Under the pieces are notes generated by a model. It was not told where the DNA came from. It searched no databases and was given only the letters and a program-made list of their open reading frames with translations. A program made the position numbers and the translations under genes. A DNA stretch of 64,000 nucleotides, taken from Caulobacteraceae bacterium. GTDB taxonomy: Bacteria > Pseudomonadota > Alphaproteobacteria > Caulobacterales > Caulobacteraceae. The stretch spans positions 151,125 to 215,124 of the forward strand of contig JAIXZX010000005.1 of NCBI GenBank assembly GCA_027489335.1. Reading direction: 5' to 3'. Shown piece by piece: positions 1-8,574 of the stretch (the stretch's first letter is position 1; the number at the start of each line of letters is the position of its first letter).

Positions 1-137
1 TGGGCCTGGCCCGATACTTCCGCAAGCGCGCCCAAGGGGCGGGCGAGGCCGTCACCGCCTGGCTGCTCTGGCCCCTGGTGGTCGGCGCCGCCGTCATTCG
101 CCCGCTGCTGTGGCGCCTGACCGGCCGGACGGCCTAG
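1..137 (+). CDS. 3' end of an unidentified membrane protein
   Basis: Only the last 44 codons are inside the window, read from base 3 to the TAG at 135-137. The peptide has a basic stretch (YFRKRAQG) followed by a hydrophobic segment rich in Leu, Val and Trp (WLLWPLVVGAAVIRPLLWRL), which suggests a C-terminal membrane helix. The stop codon overlaps the stop codon of the convergent HMG-CoA lyase gene. The family cannot be named from so short a piece. Confidence 0.55.
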   Translation, partial: GLARYFRKRAQGAGEAVTAWLLWPLVVGAAVIRPLLWRLTGRTA

Positions 138-1042
138 GCCCCTGACCTCGGAAATCCGCCGGCCCGGCTGACCGAGGCCGCCGGCGCCTTGCCCAACAGG
201 CCCGAGACCCAGCGGGCGGTATCGATTAGGGCGTCCAGGTCATAGCCGGTCTCAAACCCGGCCCGCTCGAGCATATAGACCAGGTCCTCGGTCCCGATAT
301 TTCCGGTGGCGTCCGGCGCGAACGGGCAGCCCCCCAGACCGCCGCAGCTGGCGTCCAGGACGTCCACGCCAGCCTCGACCGCGGCGAAGGCGTTGGCCAG
401 GCCCGTATTGCGCGTATCGTGAAAATGGACCCGCAGAACCGCCCCCGGCGCCGCCTCGCGCACGGCATTGATCCGCTCACGGACGGTCCAGGGATCGGCC
501 ACGCCAATGGTGTCGGCCAGCGCGATCTCCGGCACGCCCAGCTCGCCCGCGACCCGCGCCAGGGCGACCACCTGGGCAGTGGTCACCTCACCATCAAACG
601 GACAGCCGAAGGCTACGGAGAACGTGACGCTCAGGGCCGGTCCGCCCGCGGCCCGCCGACGCGCGACAATGGCGGCCAGGGTGTCCATCTGCTCAGCCGT
701 GGTGGCGCCCTGATTGCGGACGCCGAACCCGTCGGTGGCGCAGACCACCACATTGGCCTCAGCGCAGCCGGTCGCCACGGCCCGGTCCCAGCCCCGGGCG
801 TTCAGCACCAGGCCGATGGGCGAGAAGCCATCCGCCGGCGGCTGGGCGGCCATGATCTCTTCGGCGCCGGCCATCTGCGGCACGCGGCGCGGATTGACGA
901 AGGAGACGGTCTCGATCCGCTGGGCGCCGGCGGCCCGCAGTCGCGCGATGAACTCGATCTTCTGGTCGGTCTCCAGCAGGACTTTTTCGTTCTGCAGTCC
1001 GTCCCGGGGCCCCACCTCGACGATCTGGATCTTGCGGCTCAT
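134..1042 (-). CDS. mvaB: Hydroxymethylglutaryl-CoA lyase
   Basis: At 302 residues this has the usual length of bacterial HMG-CoA lyases, which cleave HMG-CoA to acetyl-CoA and acetoacetate in leucine and ketone-body catabolism. It is a TIM-barrel protein: GPRDGLQNE near the N-terminus carries the catalytic Arg-Asp, HFHDT near residue 205 carries metal-binding histidines, and GGLGGCPFAPDATGN holds the active-site cysteine loop typical of the family. It is cytoplasmic. The start overlaps the end of the upstream glycosyltransferase gene by 4 bases, so the two are probably co-transcribed although the functions look unrelated. No other leucine-catabolism gene is visible nearby. Confidence 0.93.
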   Translation of the reverse strand: MSRKIQIVEVGPRDGLQNEKVLLETDQKIEFIARLRAAGAQRIETVSFVNPRRVPQMAGAEEIMAAQPPADGFSPIGLVLNARGWDRAVATGCAEANVVVCATDGFGVRNQGATTAEQMDTLAAIVARRRAAGGPALSVTFSVAFGCPFDGEVTTAQVVALARVAGELGVPEIALADTIGVADPWTVRERINAVREAAPGAVLRVHFHDTRNTGLANAFAAVEAGVDVLDASCGGLGGCPFAPDATGNIGTEDLVYMLERAGFETGYDLDALIDTARWVSGLLGKAPAASVSRAGGFPRSGA

Positions 1043-2736
1043 GGGCGCGGCTCCTGGACGGCGGGGGGCGGCGGGCGCGGGGCGGCGTTCTCGTAGATCC
1101 GAAGGCGCACCCGCCGGCCGTTGGAATAGTTCAGCCCAGCCACCTGACGGACCATTCGAACCTCCAGCCCCCTGGAGTTCAGGGCGGCGCGGAAGGCTTG
1201 TTCCTCTGCGGCCTCGACCACGGCTGGTCGGAAGGTGGCGATGGCCTGGGCCGCATCAGCGCCGTCCCCCAGCAGGGTGGAGGTGCCCAGGGCGAAGACC
1301 AGGCTCGGCTCGGCATAGCCGGCCACCGCCACCGGCGACGGCGCCATCCCCTGACGCGGCAGCAGCCGCTCGGACTCCAGGATCCGCGCTGTCCGGGCCG
1401 ATGACCAGAGCGGCGCCAGGCCCGGCGCGAGGCCCGCGGCTAGCGCCCCATGGCCAAGCACGGTCAGGGTCATGGCCGTCACCACCGCCCCGCGGGGCGC
1501 GCGGCTGGCCAGCATGAAGCCGCCCACCAGGCCGGCCGCGGCTAGCAGACCGCCGGCCGCGGCCGCTGGGGTCACATCGGCGGCGGCGCCGAACTGGGAG
1601 AGCAGGACAAAACAGATCCCCGCCAGGATCAGGCCTGAGACCGCCGCAAGGACCGCCCCGATCAGCCGCGGCCAGCGCCCCAGTGGCGCCTGAAGGGCCG
1701 CCGCCGACAGCCAGGCCAGCGCGCCGTAGAGCGGCAGGGGATAGTGGACCAGCTTGGTGGGGGTGAGCTCGAAGACGATCCAGGCCGGAATCAGCCAGCA
1801 CAGGGCGAACCTGACGCCCGGCTCCCGGCGACGTGTCCAGCCCACCAGCAGGCCCGCCGGAATCAGCAGGGTCATGGGGAAGGCCAGCAGGCTGAGCCCC
1901 AGCAGATGATAGCCCGGCGGCGCCCCATGGGTCTCATGACCGCCGGCCAGCTTGGGCGCCAGGTCGCCCATCAGGGCGGTGCTCCAGAAGGCGCCGTCTG
2001 TGGCCACCGTGACGGCCCACGCCCACGGTCCAACCAGGGCCAGCAGCAGGATCGGACCCCAGCTGAGGCCCAGTCCTCTCAGCCAGTCGATCTTCCGCTC
2101 TGAGGCCACCAGGGCGACGACCGCCAAGGTGACCACCATCGGACCGACGGGGCCCTTGACCAGGATGGCGCCGGACAGCCCCAGCCAGAACAGCAGCCGC
2201 GTCCGCCAGCTCACCTGTGGCCCGCCCCGGGCCGCGCCATAGATCCGCGCGAGCGCAGCCATGGCCAGGACGATCATCCCGCACAGCACCGCATCGGTCT
2301 TGGCGATGAAGGCTTCGGTGGACAACAGCAGGCCTGAGGCCAGCAGGGTCCCGGCGATCAGGCCGGCCGGCGCGCCGAAAAAGGCCGCCGCCCCCCAGGC
2401 GCAGGCGGCCGCGGCCAGCATGGCGCCCAGCAGGGAGGGAAGGCGATAGGCCCAGATCTCCCGGTCCTCCACCGCCGAGACCGCCGAGACGCTGGCGGCC
2501 TGCAGCCAGTGGATGCCCACCGGCTTCTTGAATCTGGGCTCGTCCTGATAGCGGATGACCACGAAGTCGCCGGTCTCCAGCATCTGGGCGGTGGCCTGGG
2601 CGAATCGCGACTCATCGCGGTCCAGCGGCGGCATGGCGAACACGCCGGGCAGGCCGGCGATCAGGGCCAGGAGGGCGGCGAAGACCGGGCCGCGCCAGCC
2701 TTGGCTCGCCCACTGAAGACTGGACTGAAACGTCAT
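1039..2736 (-). CDS. ArnT-like glycosyltransferase, GT39/GT83 family
   Basis: This 565-residue integral membrane protein has an N-terminal membrane helix followed by PPLDRDESRFAQ, the acidic first periplasmic loop typical of ArnT/PMT-type GT-C glycosyltransferases. EPRFKKPVGIHWLQ further matches that family. About ten more hydrophobic segments follow, then a soluble C-terminal domain. Such enzymes move a sugar from a polyprenyl-phosphate donor to lipid A or another acceptor at the periplasmic face. The divergent GT2 gene, which starts 54 bases away, is the type of enzyme that makes polyprenyl-phosphate sugars, so the two probably act together. The acceptor cannot be read from the sequence. 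Confidence 0.85.
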   Translation of the reverse strand: MTFQSSLQWASQGWRGPVFAALLALIAGLPGVFAMPPLDRDESRFAQATAQMLETGDFVVIRYQDEPRFKKPVGIHWLQAASVSAVSAVEDREIWAYRLPSLLGAMLAAAACAWGAAAFFGAPAGLIAGTLLASGLLLSTEAFIAKTDAVLCGMIVLAMAALARIYGAARGGPQVSWRTRLLFWLGLSGAILVKGPVGPMVVTLAVVALVASERKIDWLRGLGLSWGPILLLALVGPWAWAVTVATDGAFWSTALMGDLAPKLAGGHETHGAPPGYHLLGLSLLAFPMTLLIPAGLLVGWTRRREPGVRFALCWLIPAWIVFELTPTKLVHYPLPLYGALAWLSAAALQAPLGRWPRLIGAVLAAVSGLILAGICFVLLSQFGAAADVTPAAAAGGLLAAAGLVGGFMLASRAPRGAVVTAMTLTVLGHGALAAGLAPGLAPLWSSARTARILESERLLPRQGMAPSPVAVAGYAEPSLVFALGTSTLLGDGADAAQAIATFRPAVVEAAEEQAFRAALNSRGLEVRMVRQVAGLNYSNGRRVRLRIYENAAPRPPPPAVQEPRP

Positions 2737-2790
2737 GGGCGCGGTGATAGCACGATCTTTCCCGGGCCAAGTTTTCCGCTATTGAGGGGA

Positions 2791-3516
2791 ATGCATCCAA
2801 GTCCCGACATTTCGGTGGTCGTCCCGGTCTTTGACGAAGAAGGCGCCGCCCCGGCCCTGGCCCGGGAGATCGCCATGGCCTTCTCCGGTCGCAATATTGA
2901 GATCATCTTCGTCGATGACGCCAGCCGGGACGGCACGCTTGCGGTGCTGAGCGCCCTCAAGGCCGAGCTGCCACAGCTGCGGGTGCTGCGCCACCGGAAG
3001 AATTCAGGCCAGAGCCGGGCGATCCGCACCGGCGTCATGGCGGCCCGGGCGCCGGTCATCGTCACCCTGGACGGGGATGGCCAGAACGACCCGGCCGACG
3101 GCCCGGCCCTGGTGGACGCCCTGATGGCCGGCGGGCCAGACCTCGCCCTGGTGGGCGGCGAGCGGACCAAGCGGCAGGACAGTCAGGCCAAGAAGGTCGC
3201 CTCGCGCCTGGGCAACGGCGTGCGTAAGCGGCTCCTGGGCGACACGGCCAATGACACCGGCTGTGGCCTCAAGGCCTTCCGCCGCCACGCCTTCCTTGAG
3301 CTTCCCTATTTCGACCACATCCACCGCTACCTCCCGGCCCTGATGCTGAGGGAGGGCTATCAGGTGGCGTTCCAGCCGGTGGGCCATCGCCACCGCCAGA
3401 CCGGCGCGTCGAAGTACACCAATCTTGGCCGCCTCTGGGCCTCGGCCTCAGACCTGCTGGGGGTCATGTGGCTGCAGACCCGCTCTCGGCGCCCGCAGGG
3501 GGTCGACGAGGTCTGA
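2791..3516 (+). CDS. GT2-family glycosyltransferase (polyprenyl-phosphate sugar synthase type)
   Basis: The 241-residue product begins at the ATG at 2791, preceded by a GAGGGGA ribosome site; a longer frame upstream would run into the divergent gene. The nucleotide-sugar fold is clear: SVVVPVFDEEGAAPAL, then FVDDASRDGT and LDGDGQNDP (DXD-type metal site), as in dolichyl-phosphate mannose synthase and ArnC-like enzymes. There are no long C-terminal membrane helices, so it is a short cytoplasmic form. It probably makes the lipid-linked sugar used by the divergent ArnT-like transferase. The sugar is unknown. Confidence 0.85.
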   Translation: MHPSPDISVVVPVFDEEGAAPALAREIAMAFSGRNIEIIFVDDASRDGTLAVLSALKAELPQLRVLRHRKNSGQSRAIRTGVMAARAPVIVTLDGDGQNDPADGPALVDALMAGGPDLALVGGERTKRQDSQAKKVASRLGNGVRKRLLGDTANDTGCGLKAFRRHAFLELPYFDHIHRYLPALMLREGYQVAFQPVGHRHRQTGASKYTNLGRLWASASDLLGVMWLQTRSRRPQGVDEV

Positions 3517-3623
3517 GGGGCGAAGACCCCGGTCTGCGCCCGCAGGACGTGCGGACGCTTCCTACAGCCTGGACCTAGGGGTTAAGGTTGTTCCGGGCCT
3601 TGTCAGGTCCGGGGGGAGATCCA

Positions 3624-4058
3624 TTGCGCAACTTCGCCGCCTTTCCGCTGCTGGCCTTGCCGGTGCTGGTCTACAACCTCGTCGCGCTCACCCTGGAGGG
3701 CGGCTTTTCGGCGGTGGACGCTCACGCCCGGATGACAGAGGGGCTGTTCACCATCCGCATGGCGTCCAATGTGGACTGGCCGGTGACGCTGGGGGACCTG
3801 TTCCTGGCCGCGGCCCTGGTGGTCCTGTTCATCGAGCTTCTGAAGTCCACCACCAGCCGCGGCGTGGCGATCGTCAATCACGCCCTGTCGATGATCCTGT
3901 TCATCATCTGCCTGATCCAGTTCCTGCTGGCGCCGGCATTCGCGACCTCGACCTTCTTCCTGATCACCCTGATGGTGCTGCTGGACGTGCTGGCCGGCTT
4001 CATCGTCACCATCGTGGCCGCGCGCCGGGACATCGACTTCGCCGGCTCCGACGCCTGA
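3624..4058 (+). CDS. Small integral membrane protein, unknown function
   Basis: I do not recognise a characterised family. The TTG at 3624 was chosen because a GGGGGGAGAT ribosome site lies just upstream and the protein then begins MRNFAAFPLLALPVLVYNLV, a direct membrane segment; an in-frame start at 3588 would add 12 residues. The 144-residue product has four hydrophobic stretches (about residues 4-20, 50-65, 80-100 and 105-125) and a short charged tail. I associate similar small four-helix proteins with Caulobacterales genomes. Confidence 0.7.
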   Translation: MRNFAAFPLLALPVLVYNLVALTLEGGFSAVDAHARMTEGLFTIRMASNVDWPVTLGDLFLAAALVVLFIELLKSTTSRGVAIVNHALSMILFIICLIQFLLAPAFATSTFFLITLMVLLDVLAGFIVTIVAARRDIDFAGSDA

Positions 4059-4075
4059 CTTGGCGCGCTGCGCCC

Positions 4076-4144
4076 TCAGGTCAGGGCGGTGAAGATCAGG
4101 GTCACCAGGGTGATGTCGAACAGTCGGGTGGCGATAGCCAGCAT
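4076..4144 (-). CDS. Possible 22-residue hydrophobic peptide
   Basis: An ATG-to-TGA frame encodes MLAIATRLFDITLVTLIFTALT, which is almost wholly hydrophobic with one Arg and one Asp and would make a single membrane helix. It lies in the gap between two forward genes. No strong ribosome site is visible. It could be a small membrane peptide or chance, because short hydrophobic frames are common. Confidence 0.25.
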   Translation of the reverse strand: MLAIATRLFDITLVTLIFTALT

Positions 4145-4222
4145 GGAACGCACCGGGGCAGGGGCACAAAAGGTTAGCCTCGGTTAAGCAAGACCGGCGC
4201 CAGTTCGGAGGTTCGTGGATCT

Positions 4223-4531
4223 GTGGCCCTGTTTTTCGACGCCCAGTGGTTTGACGCCCAGCTCGCGGCCCGCGGCCTGACCCGTCGGGTGCTGGCGGCC
4301 GCCGCCGGCATGAGCGAGGCCGATCTGGCCCTGGCCTATAAGGACCAGCGAGAGCTGTCGGCCGACGAGGTGGGCATATTCGCCGAGATCCTGGGGGTCA
4401 GCCCGGCGGAAATCGCCCGGCAGGCCGGCATTTCCACCCCGGTTCCAGGCGCGGGGCCAGAGGACCGGATTGCGGCGCTGGAGAAGCGGGTGGCGGCGCT
4501 GGAGGCCGAGCTCGCCCGGCTCAAGCGCTAG
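4223..4531 (+). CDS. Small HTH protein with C-terminal coiled coil
   Basis: The 102-residue product starts at GTG 4223, with GGAGG about 12 bases upstream. Residues 15-65 resemble a helix-turn-helix fold (LTRRVLAAAAGMSEADLALAYK ... LSADEVGIFAEILGVSPAEIAR), and the last 25 residues form a heptad-like coiled coil (RIAALEKRVAALEAELARLK) that probably mediates dimerisation. It is likely a DNA-binding regulator. The target is unknown, and the gene stands alone between convergent neighbours. Confidence 0.7.
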   Translation: MALFFDAQWFDAQLAARGLTRRVLAAAAGMSEADLALAYKDQRELSADEVGIFAEILGVSPAEIARQAGISTPVPGAGPEDRIAALEKRVAALEAELARLKR

Positions 4532-4542
4532 GTCAGAAAAGC

Positions 4543-4875
4543 CTAGATGTCGGTTCTGGTCAGGCCGCCTTTGCGCGCCCGGCGGTCGGCCCGGCCGGAA
4601 TATTCGGTCTGGGTATAGGCGCTGCGGGCGGCGTTCAGGGTCGGCGGCCCGCCGCGCAGGCCGCGCTTCTGCTCGCCCTCGCTCATCACATGGGCGGTGA
4701 AGATGGCCGGGCCGCCGGCGGTGATGGTTGGCGCGGGCTGGTCAGGCAGGGTCTGGGAGACCGGAACCGGCAGGTTCGGATGCTCTTCATGGGCGCTGCC
4801 TTGCGCCTGATCGGTCCGCCGACGCAGCCTGCGCAGGCGGGCGACCTGACGGATGGGATCGACAGACGAGGACAA
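4543..4875 (-). CDS. Conserved hypothetical protein, basic C-terminus
   Basis: The TTG start at 4875 is supported by a perfect AAGGAG seven bases upstream; an in-frame ATG further out lacks such a site. The 110-residue protein begins MSSSVDPIRQVARLRRLRRRTDQAQ, has a proline-rich middle (NLPVPVSQTLPDQPAPTI), then FTAHVMSEGEQKRGLRGG and a basic tail (YSGRADRRARKG). I recognise the layout as a conserved Caulobacterales hypothetical but know no function. The middle looks disordered, and no membrane segment is visible. Confidence 0.65.
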   Translation of the reverse strand: MSSSVDPIRQVARLRRLRRRTDQAQGSAHEEHPNLPVPVSQTLPDQPAPTITAGGPAIFTAHVMSEGEQKRGLRGGPPTLNAARSAYTQTEYSGRADRRARKGGLTRTDI

Positions 4876-4953
4876 GCGCGCGCTCCTTCTGAGGCCAGGG
4901 CGCATCACCCTGGCGCCGCCATCCTTAAGGAACGCCCAAGGGCCCCGATTTTC

Positions 4954-5586
4954 TCAGCGGTCGGGCTCGCCATAGATGCTCCGGACCAGCAGGACGAGGG
5001 TCGCGCGAATCCGCGCCCAATCGTCTTCCGTCTCCAAGGGCAGGCCGGCGAAGCGGCCCGAGGCGCTGGCCGAGAGCACCAGGTGCTGGGTCGCGGCGAT
5101 CAGAACCCCATTGACCGCCGGCGCATCTACCTGTGCGGGGGGCGAAAGGTCGCCGCGCATCTCATGCATCCATGCGGCGAGACGACGTCCACGGGCCGCG
5201 ACCATTCGATCCACCAGAGGCGAGGCGCCGGCAAGCTCGCCTGCAATGATCTTCTGCATGACCCTATCAGCGCGAAGGAGGTCCAGGAGCTGAAGGGTCA
5301 GCGCCTCAATCATGGCGCCGTAGGTGGCGGGCGGCGCCGTCTTTGACAGGTGACCCAGGCGGTCTGCGAACCGGGCGGCCAGATCGGCGCCGATCGCGTC
5401 GGCAAGACCCTCGAGGCCACCAAAATACCGGTAGATCAACTGCTTGTCGCAGTTCGCCTGGCGCGCGATCGCATTCACGCCGAACGCCTGGAAGCCGCCC
5501 TCTGCAAGCACGCTCTGCGCCGCCTCGACGATGGCCCTGGACGTCGCCTCTCTATCCCGTCCCTTAGCGCTCCCCACGCGGTTCAA
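4954..5586 (-). CDS. TetR/AcrR-family transcriptional regulator
   Basis: The 210-residue product has the N-terminal TetR DNA-binding domain at residues 12-60 (AIVEAAQSVLAEGGFQAFGVNAIARQANCDKQLIYRYFGG, written here only as a location) and an all-helical ligand domain after it. It is transcribed divergently from a membrane-protein operon 170 bases away. A perfect palindrome, GTCACCGACAGGTGAC at 5661-5676, lies between them and is the probable operator. By analogy with the family it should repress itself and the divergent operon until a ligand binds. The ligand is unknown. Confidence 0.9.
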   Translation of the reverse strand: MNRVGSAKGRDREATSRAIVEAAQSVLAEGGFQAFGVNAIARQANCDKQLIYRYFGGLEGLADAIGADLAARFADRLGHLSKTAPPATYGAMIEALTLQLLDLLRADRVMQKIIAGELAGASPLVDRMVAARGRRLAAWMHEMRGDLSPPAQVDAPAVNGVLIAATQHLVLSASASGRFAGLPLETEDDWARIRATLVLLVRSIYGEPDR

Positions 5587-5660
5587 CCCTGACGCCTCCC
5601 TTGCGCCCGATCGGCGCCGCCCCTGCCGGGACTCACGCGAGACCCTAGCGCGCCAAGAAT

Positions 5661-5676
5661 GTCACCGACAGGTGAC
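5661..5676. promoter_or_regulatory. Palindromic operator, probably for the TetR regulator
   Basis: GTCACC-GACA-GGTGAC is a perfect 6-bp inverted repeat with a 4-base spacer in the divergent intergenic region. A half-site (TGTCACCGG) recurs near 5715, closer to the membrane-protein start. The size and position fit a TetR-family operator; binding is inferred. Confidence 0.55.
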
Positions 5677-5755
5677 TTTTGTGTTGCCCGGGCGTGTCCA
5701 GGCTGATACCTGCCATGTCACCGGTCGGAGACAACGCGGTCGGCGGAGGTGATAC

Positions 5756-6490
5756 ATGCCATTCCCAGATGCCCCGAAGCCGATCGACAGTGTCGTGACC
5801 GGCGTCTTCGCGATCGCCCTCGGGGTGGGCTTCAATGTCCCCTACGCCATACTCGCCATGACCTATGACTATCCCGGGGTCCTACGCGCTCCGGCAGGCC
5901 ATGCGCTTGAGCTGTTCGCCGCCGGAGGTCCTGGTCTGGTTCTGACCTGGCACGCCTTCGCCGTGTCCGCCCTTCTGATGATCCCCCTCTCGATCGCCCT
6001 GGCCCTGACCCCTAGGGCGGTGGCTAAAACGCCCGCTCTCGCCATCGGCGCGGCGATCGCCGGGTCTCTGGCGGGGCTGGCGCAGGCGATCGGCCTGTGG
6101 CGGTGGGTGTTCGTCGTTCCGGGCCTCGCCCGCGCCCACACCGAGCCCTCCGCCAGTCCCTCCGCCCGTCTGGCGGCCGAGCAGACCTTCGAGCTGATCA
6201 ACCAATATGGCGGGGTCGCCGTGGGGGAGCATCTGGGCCAGATGTTGACGGTCATCTTCATGCTGATGCTCAGCATGATCCAATGGGGCGAGGGGCGGCG
6301 GGTGACCGGCGGCATAGGCGTGATCAGCGCCGCAGCCCTCCTGATCGGGTCCCACGAGGGCTTGGCCCTCGCCCTGGATCAACCCGGCGACGTCTTCTCC
6401 TACGCCACGATCGCCGGCTTTCTCGGCCTTTCCGTCTGGCTGTGCGCCACCGGGCTCGGGCTGATGCGCGGTCGACTGGCAAAAGCCTGA
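5756..6490 (+). CDS. DUF4386-like integral membrane protein
   Basis: The 244-residue product has six or seven hydrophobic segments and no obvious catalytic motif. Its overall layout, with short loops and a conserved-looking ELINQYGGVAVGEHLGQM segment before a pair of helices, resembles the DUF4386/DUF4345 type of small membrane protein, but the assignment is tentative. It is the first gene after the TetR operator and is followed 63 bases later by an alpha/beta hydrolase and then a patatin-like lipase, so it probably belongs to a TetR-controlled lipid- or xenobiotic-related operon. Confidence 0.7.
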   Translation: MPFPDAPKPIDSVVTGVFAIALGVGFNVPYAILAMTYDYPGVLRAPAGHALELFAAGGPGLVLTWHAFAVSALLMIPLSIALALTPRAVAKTPALAIGAAIAGSLAGLAQAIGLWRWVFVVPGLARAHTEPSASPSARLAAEQTFELINQYGGVAVGEHLGQMLTVIFMLMLSMIQWGEGRRVTGGIGVISAAALLIGSHEGLALALDQPGDVFSYATIAGFLGLSVWLCATGLGLMRGRLAKA

Positions 6491-6553
6491 GCAACGCTGG
6501 CCTCGCGACGATCCCGCAGCGATCGGCCTGCCCTTCAATTCTGAGAGCTGAAA

Positions 6554-7374
6554 ATGCCCAACCTGCAGGTGAACGGCGCTTCGATCCGCTACGACATGTA
6601 TCCGGGGTCAGGTGAGACCGTCGTTTTCATCCACGGCCTCATGCTGCCCAGTGAGTCCTTCGAGGCTCAGGTCGCGGCGCTCAAGGGCCGCTATCGGGTC
6701 CTGACCTATGACCTGCGCGGTCAGGGCGCCTCGGAGAAGACCCCGGAGGGGCTGTCCATCGATGGCCTGACTGCGGACGCCGTCGTCCTGATCGAGCGTC
6801 TGGCCGAGGGCCCGGCCCATCTCGTCGCCTTCTCGATGGGCGCCTTCATCGCTCTGCGCGTCGCAGCGCGGCGTCCGGACCTGGTCCGCTCTCTCTGCCT
6901 GATCGGCCCGAGCGCCGAGGCTGAGGACCCCGCCAACATGCCGAAGTACAGGCGCCTGATCTGGTTTGTTCGCCTGTTCGGACCAAGGCCTGTCGCCGCC
7001 CAGCTGATGAAGATTCTGTTCGGAGACAGCTTCCTCGGCGCCCCCGAGGCGGCCGGGGTCCGACGCCGCTGGCTCAAGGTCGTTCAGGCCCTGCCGCGCG
7101 CCCTGCACCGCGCCGCGGCGGCCTCCGCCCATCGACCGGCTGTCACCGATGAGCTTCAGCACATCCGGGCGCCGACCCTGGTCGTTTCGGGCGAGAAGAT
7201 CGGCCGATCTCGCCCCTCAAGGCCAGTGCAGTTCAGGCCGGCATCGCGGGCGCCACGTTCCTCTCCTTTCCGGCGACGGGCCACGCGGTGATGATCGAGC
7301 AGCCTGAGGCCTTCAACGCCGCCCTGCTGTCGTTCCTGGCCCAGACGTCAGAGGCCACGGAGCGCCATCTGTGA
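6554..7374 (+). pseudogene. Alpha/beta hydrolase, frameshifted near its C-terminus
   Basis: The first 215 residues are a standard alpha/beta hydrolase: the oxyanion region FIHGLMLP, the nucleophile elbow AFSMGAF (G-x-S-x-G variant with Ser in SMG), and TLVVSGEK, the strand before the catalytic acid. From about base 7196 the open frame loses resemblance to the family. One base further on, the reading becomes DRPISPLKASAVQ..., then FPATGHAVMIEQPEAF, which contains the missing catalytic His. That frame ends at 7374, overlapping the next gene by the 4-base GTGA. A single G is therefore missing (GAGAAGATCGG in place of GAGAAGGATCGG): either a real inactivating mutation or a sequencing error. Without repair the product would stop at 7291 and lack its His. 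Confidence 0.85.
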
Positions 7375-8492
7375 CCCGCCGGCCCAGGGTCAGCGGCCAT
7401 TGGCGCCTCCCCGCCTGGCTTGCCGTCATCATCCTGCTCGGTCTTGGGCCGGCCGTCGCAGCGCCGGCGGCTGAGGCCTTGCGCAGTTACACCGATGACG
7501 CCGATCTGGCTGAGCGTCTGGCGACGGTGGAATGGCCGACCCCCGGGGATGGCGCCTTCGACGTGCTCGCCCTCTCGGGCGGCGGATCCAATGGAGCCTT
7601 TGGCGCAGGCGTCCTGGCCGGGTGGAGCCAGCGGGGCGACCGGCCGGTCTTCGATCACGTCACCGGCGTCTCCACAGGGGCGCTGATCGCCCCCTTCGCC
7701 TATCTGGGGCCGGCCTGGGATGAGGCTTTGCGCGAGGCCTATCTCGACGAGCGCGTCGATCGTCTGATGCGGCCCCGCCTGCTGGCCGGCCTGTTTTCCA
7801 GTTCAATCTTCAGCGGCGACCCCCTCCGCACCCTGGTCGATTCCTACGTGACCCAGGACCTTGTCGACGCCGTTGCGGCCGAGAGCCTGAGCGGACGCAC
7901 CCTCATCGTCGTGACCACGGATCTGGACAGGCAGCGCGCCGTGGCCTGGGATATGGGAGCCATAGCCCGACTTGGCGGCGAGCCGGCGCGGCGTCTGTTC
8001 AGAGAGGTCGTCCTCGCCTCTGCCAGCATCCCCGGGGCCTTTCCGCCGGTGCTGATCGACCTTGGCGCCGGCCCCGAGATGCATGTTGACGGCGGCGTCG
8101 CCACACCGATCTACGCCGTGCCAGAGGCTCTGGCCGACCGGGACGGGGGGAGTCCCCGGACCGCCGAACCCCTCCGCATCTATATGATCGCCAACATCTC
8201 GATCTCGCCAGCGTCCCAGCCGACCCCCGCCGGGACCTTCGCGGTTCTGCAGCGCAGCCTCTACACCAGCGGCATGGCCTCCATGCGGACCGTGTTGCAG
8301 ATGAACGCCGCCCTTGCGGCCCGCTATGGCGCCGACTTCAGCGTGATCTCAATCCCCGGCGGGCGGAGCGTTCCGCTGACGGATTTCTCCAATCCCTCGC
8401 GTCGCCGCCTGTACGAGGTCGGGCGCCAGATGGGCCAGGAAGGGCGGTGGCGCGACCAGGTGCTTGAGGATGGCCGCCTGGCGAGACCCTGA
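7371..8492 (+). CDS. Patatin-like phospholipase, exported
   Basis: This 373-residue protein has a signal-peptide-like N-terminus (a hydrophobic run WLAVIILLGLGPAVAAPA). The patatin motifs follow: the oxyanion loop SGGGSNGAFGAG near residue 68, the nucleophile GVSTGAL near 99 (G-x-S-x-G), and the catalytic DGG near 243 (MHVDGGV). Together they form the Ser-Asp dyad of bacterial patatin-like acyl hydrolases, probably acting on phospholipids in the periplasm or envelope. The GTG start overlaps the restored stop of the hydrolase by 4 bases, which marks it as the third gene of the TetR-controlled operon. Confidence 0.87.
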   Translation: MTRRPRVSGHWRLPAWLAVIILLGLGPAVAAPAAEALRSYTDDADLAERLATVEWPTPGDGAFDVLALSGGGSNGAFGAGVLAGWSQRGDRPVFDHVTGVSTGALIAPFAYLGPAWDEALREAYLDERVDRLMRPRLLAGLFSSSIFSGDPLRTLVDSYVTQDLVDAVAAESLSGRTLIVVTTDLDRQRAVAWDMGAIARLGGEPARRLFREVVLASASIPGAFPPVLIDLGAGPEMHVDGGVATPIYAVPEALADRDGGSPRTAEPLRIYMIANISISPASQPTPAGTFAVLQRSLYTSGMASMRTVLQMNAALAARYGADFSVISIPGGRSVPLTDFSNPSRRRLYEVGRQMGQEGRWRDQVLEDGRLARP

Positions 8493-8574
8493 TCTACAGT
8501 CTGGCTCAGGCGGGCGAGCTGACGGAGGGGATCAAGCACGCTCAGGCCGGGCGAGCGCCCCGAAAATCCGCGTA

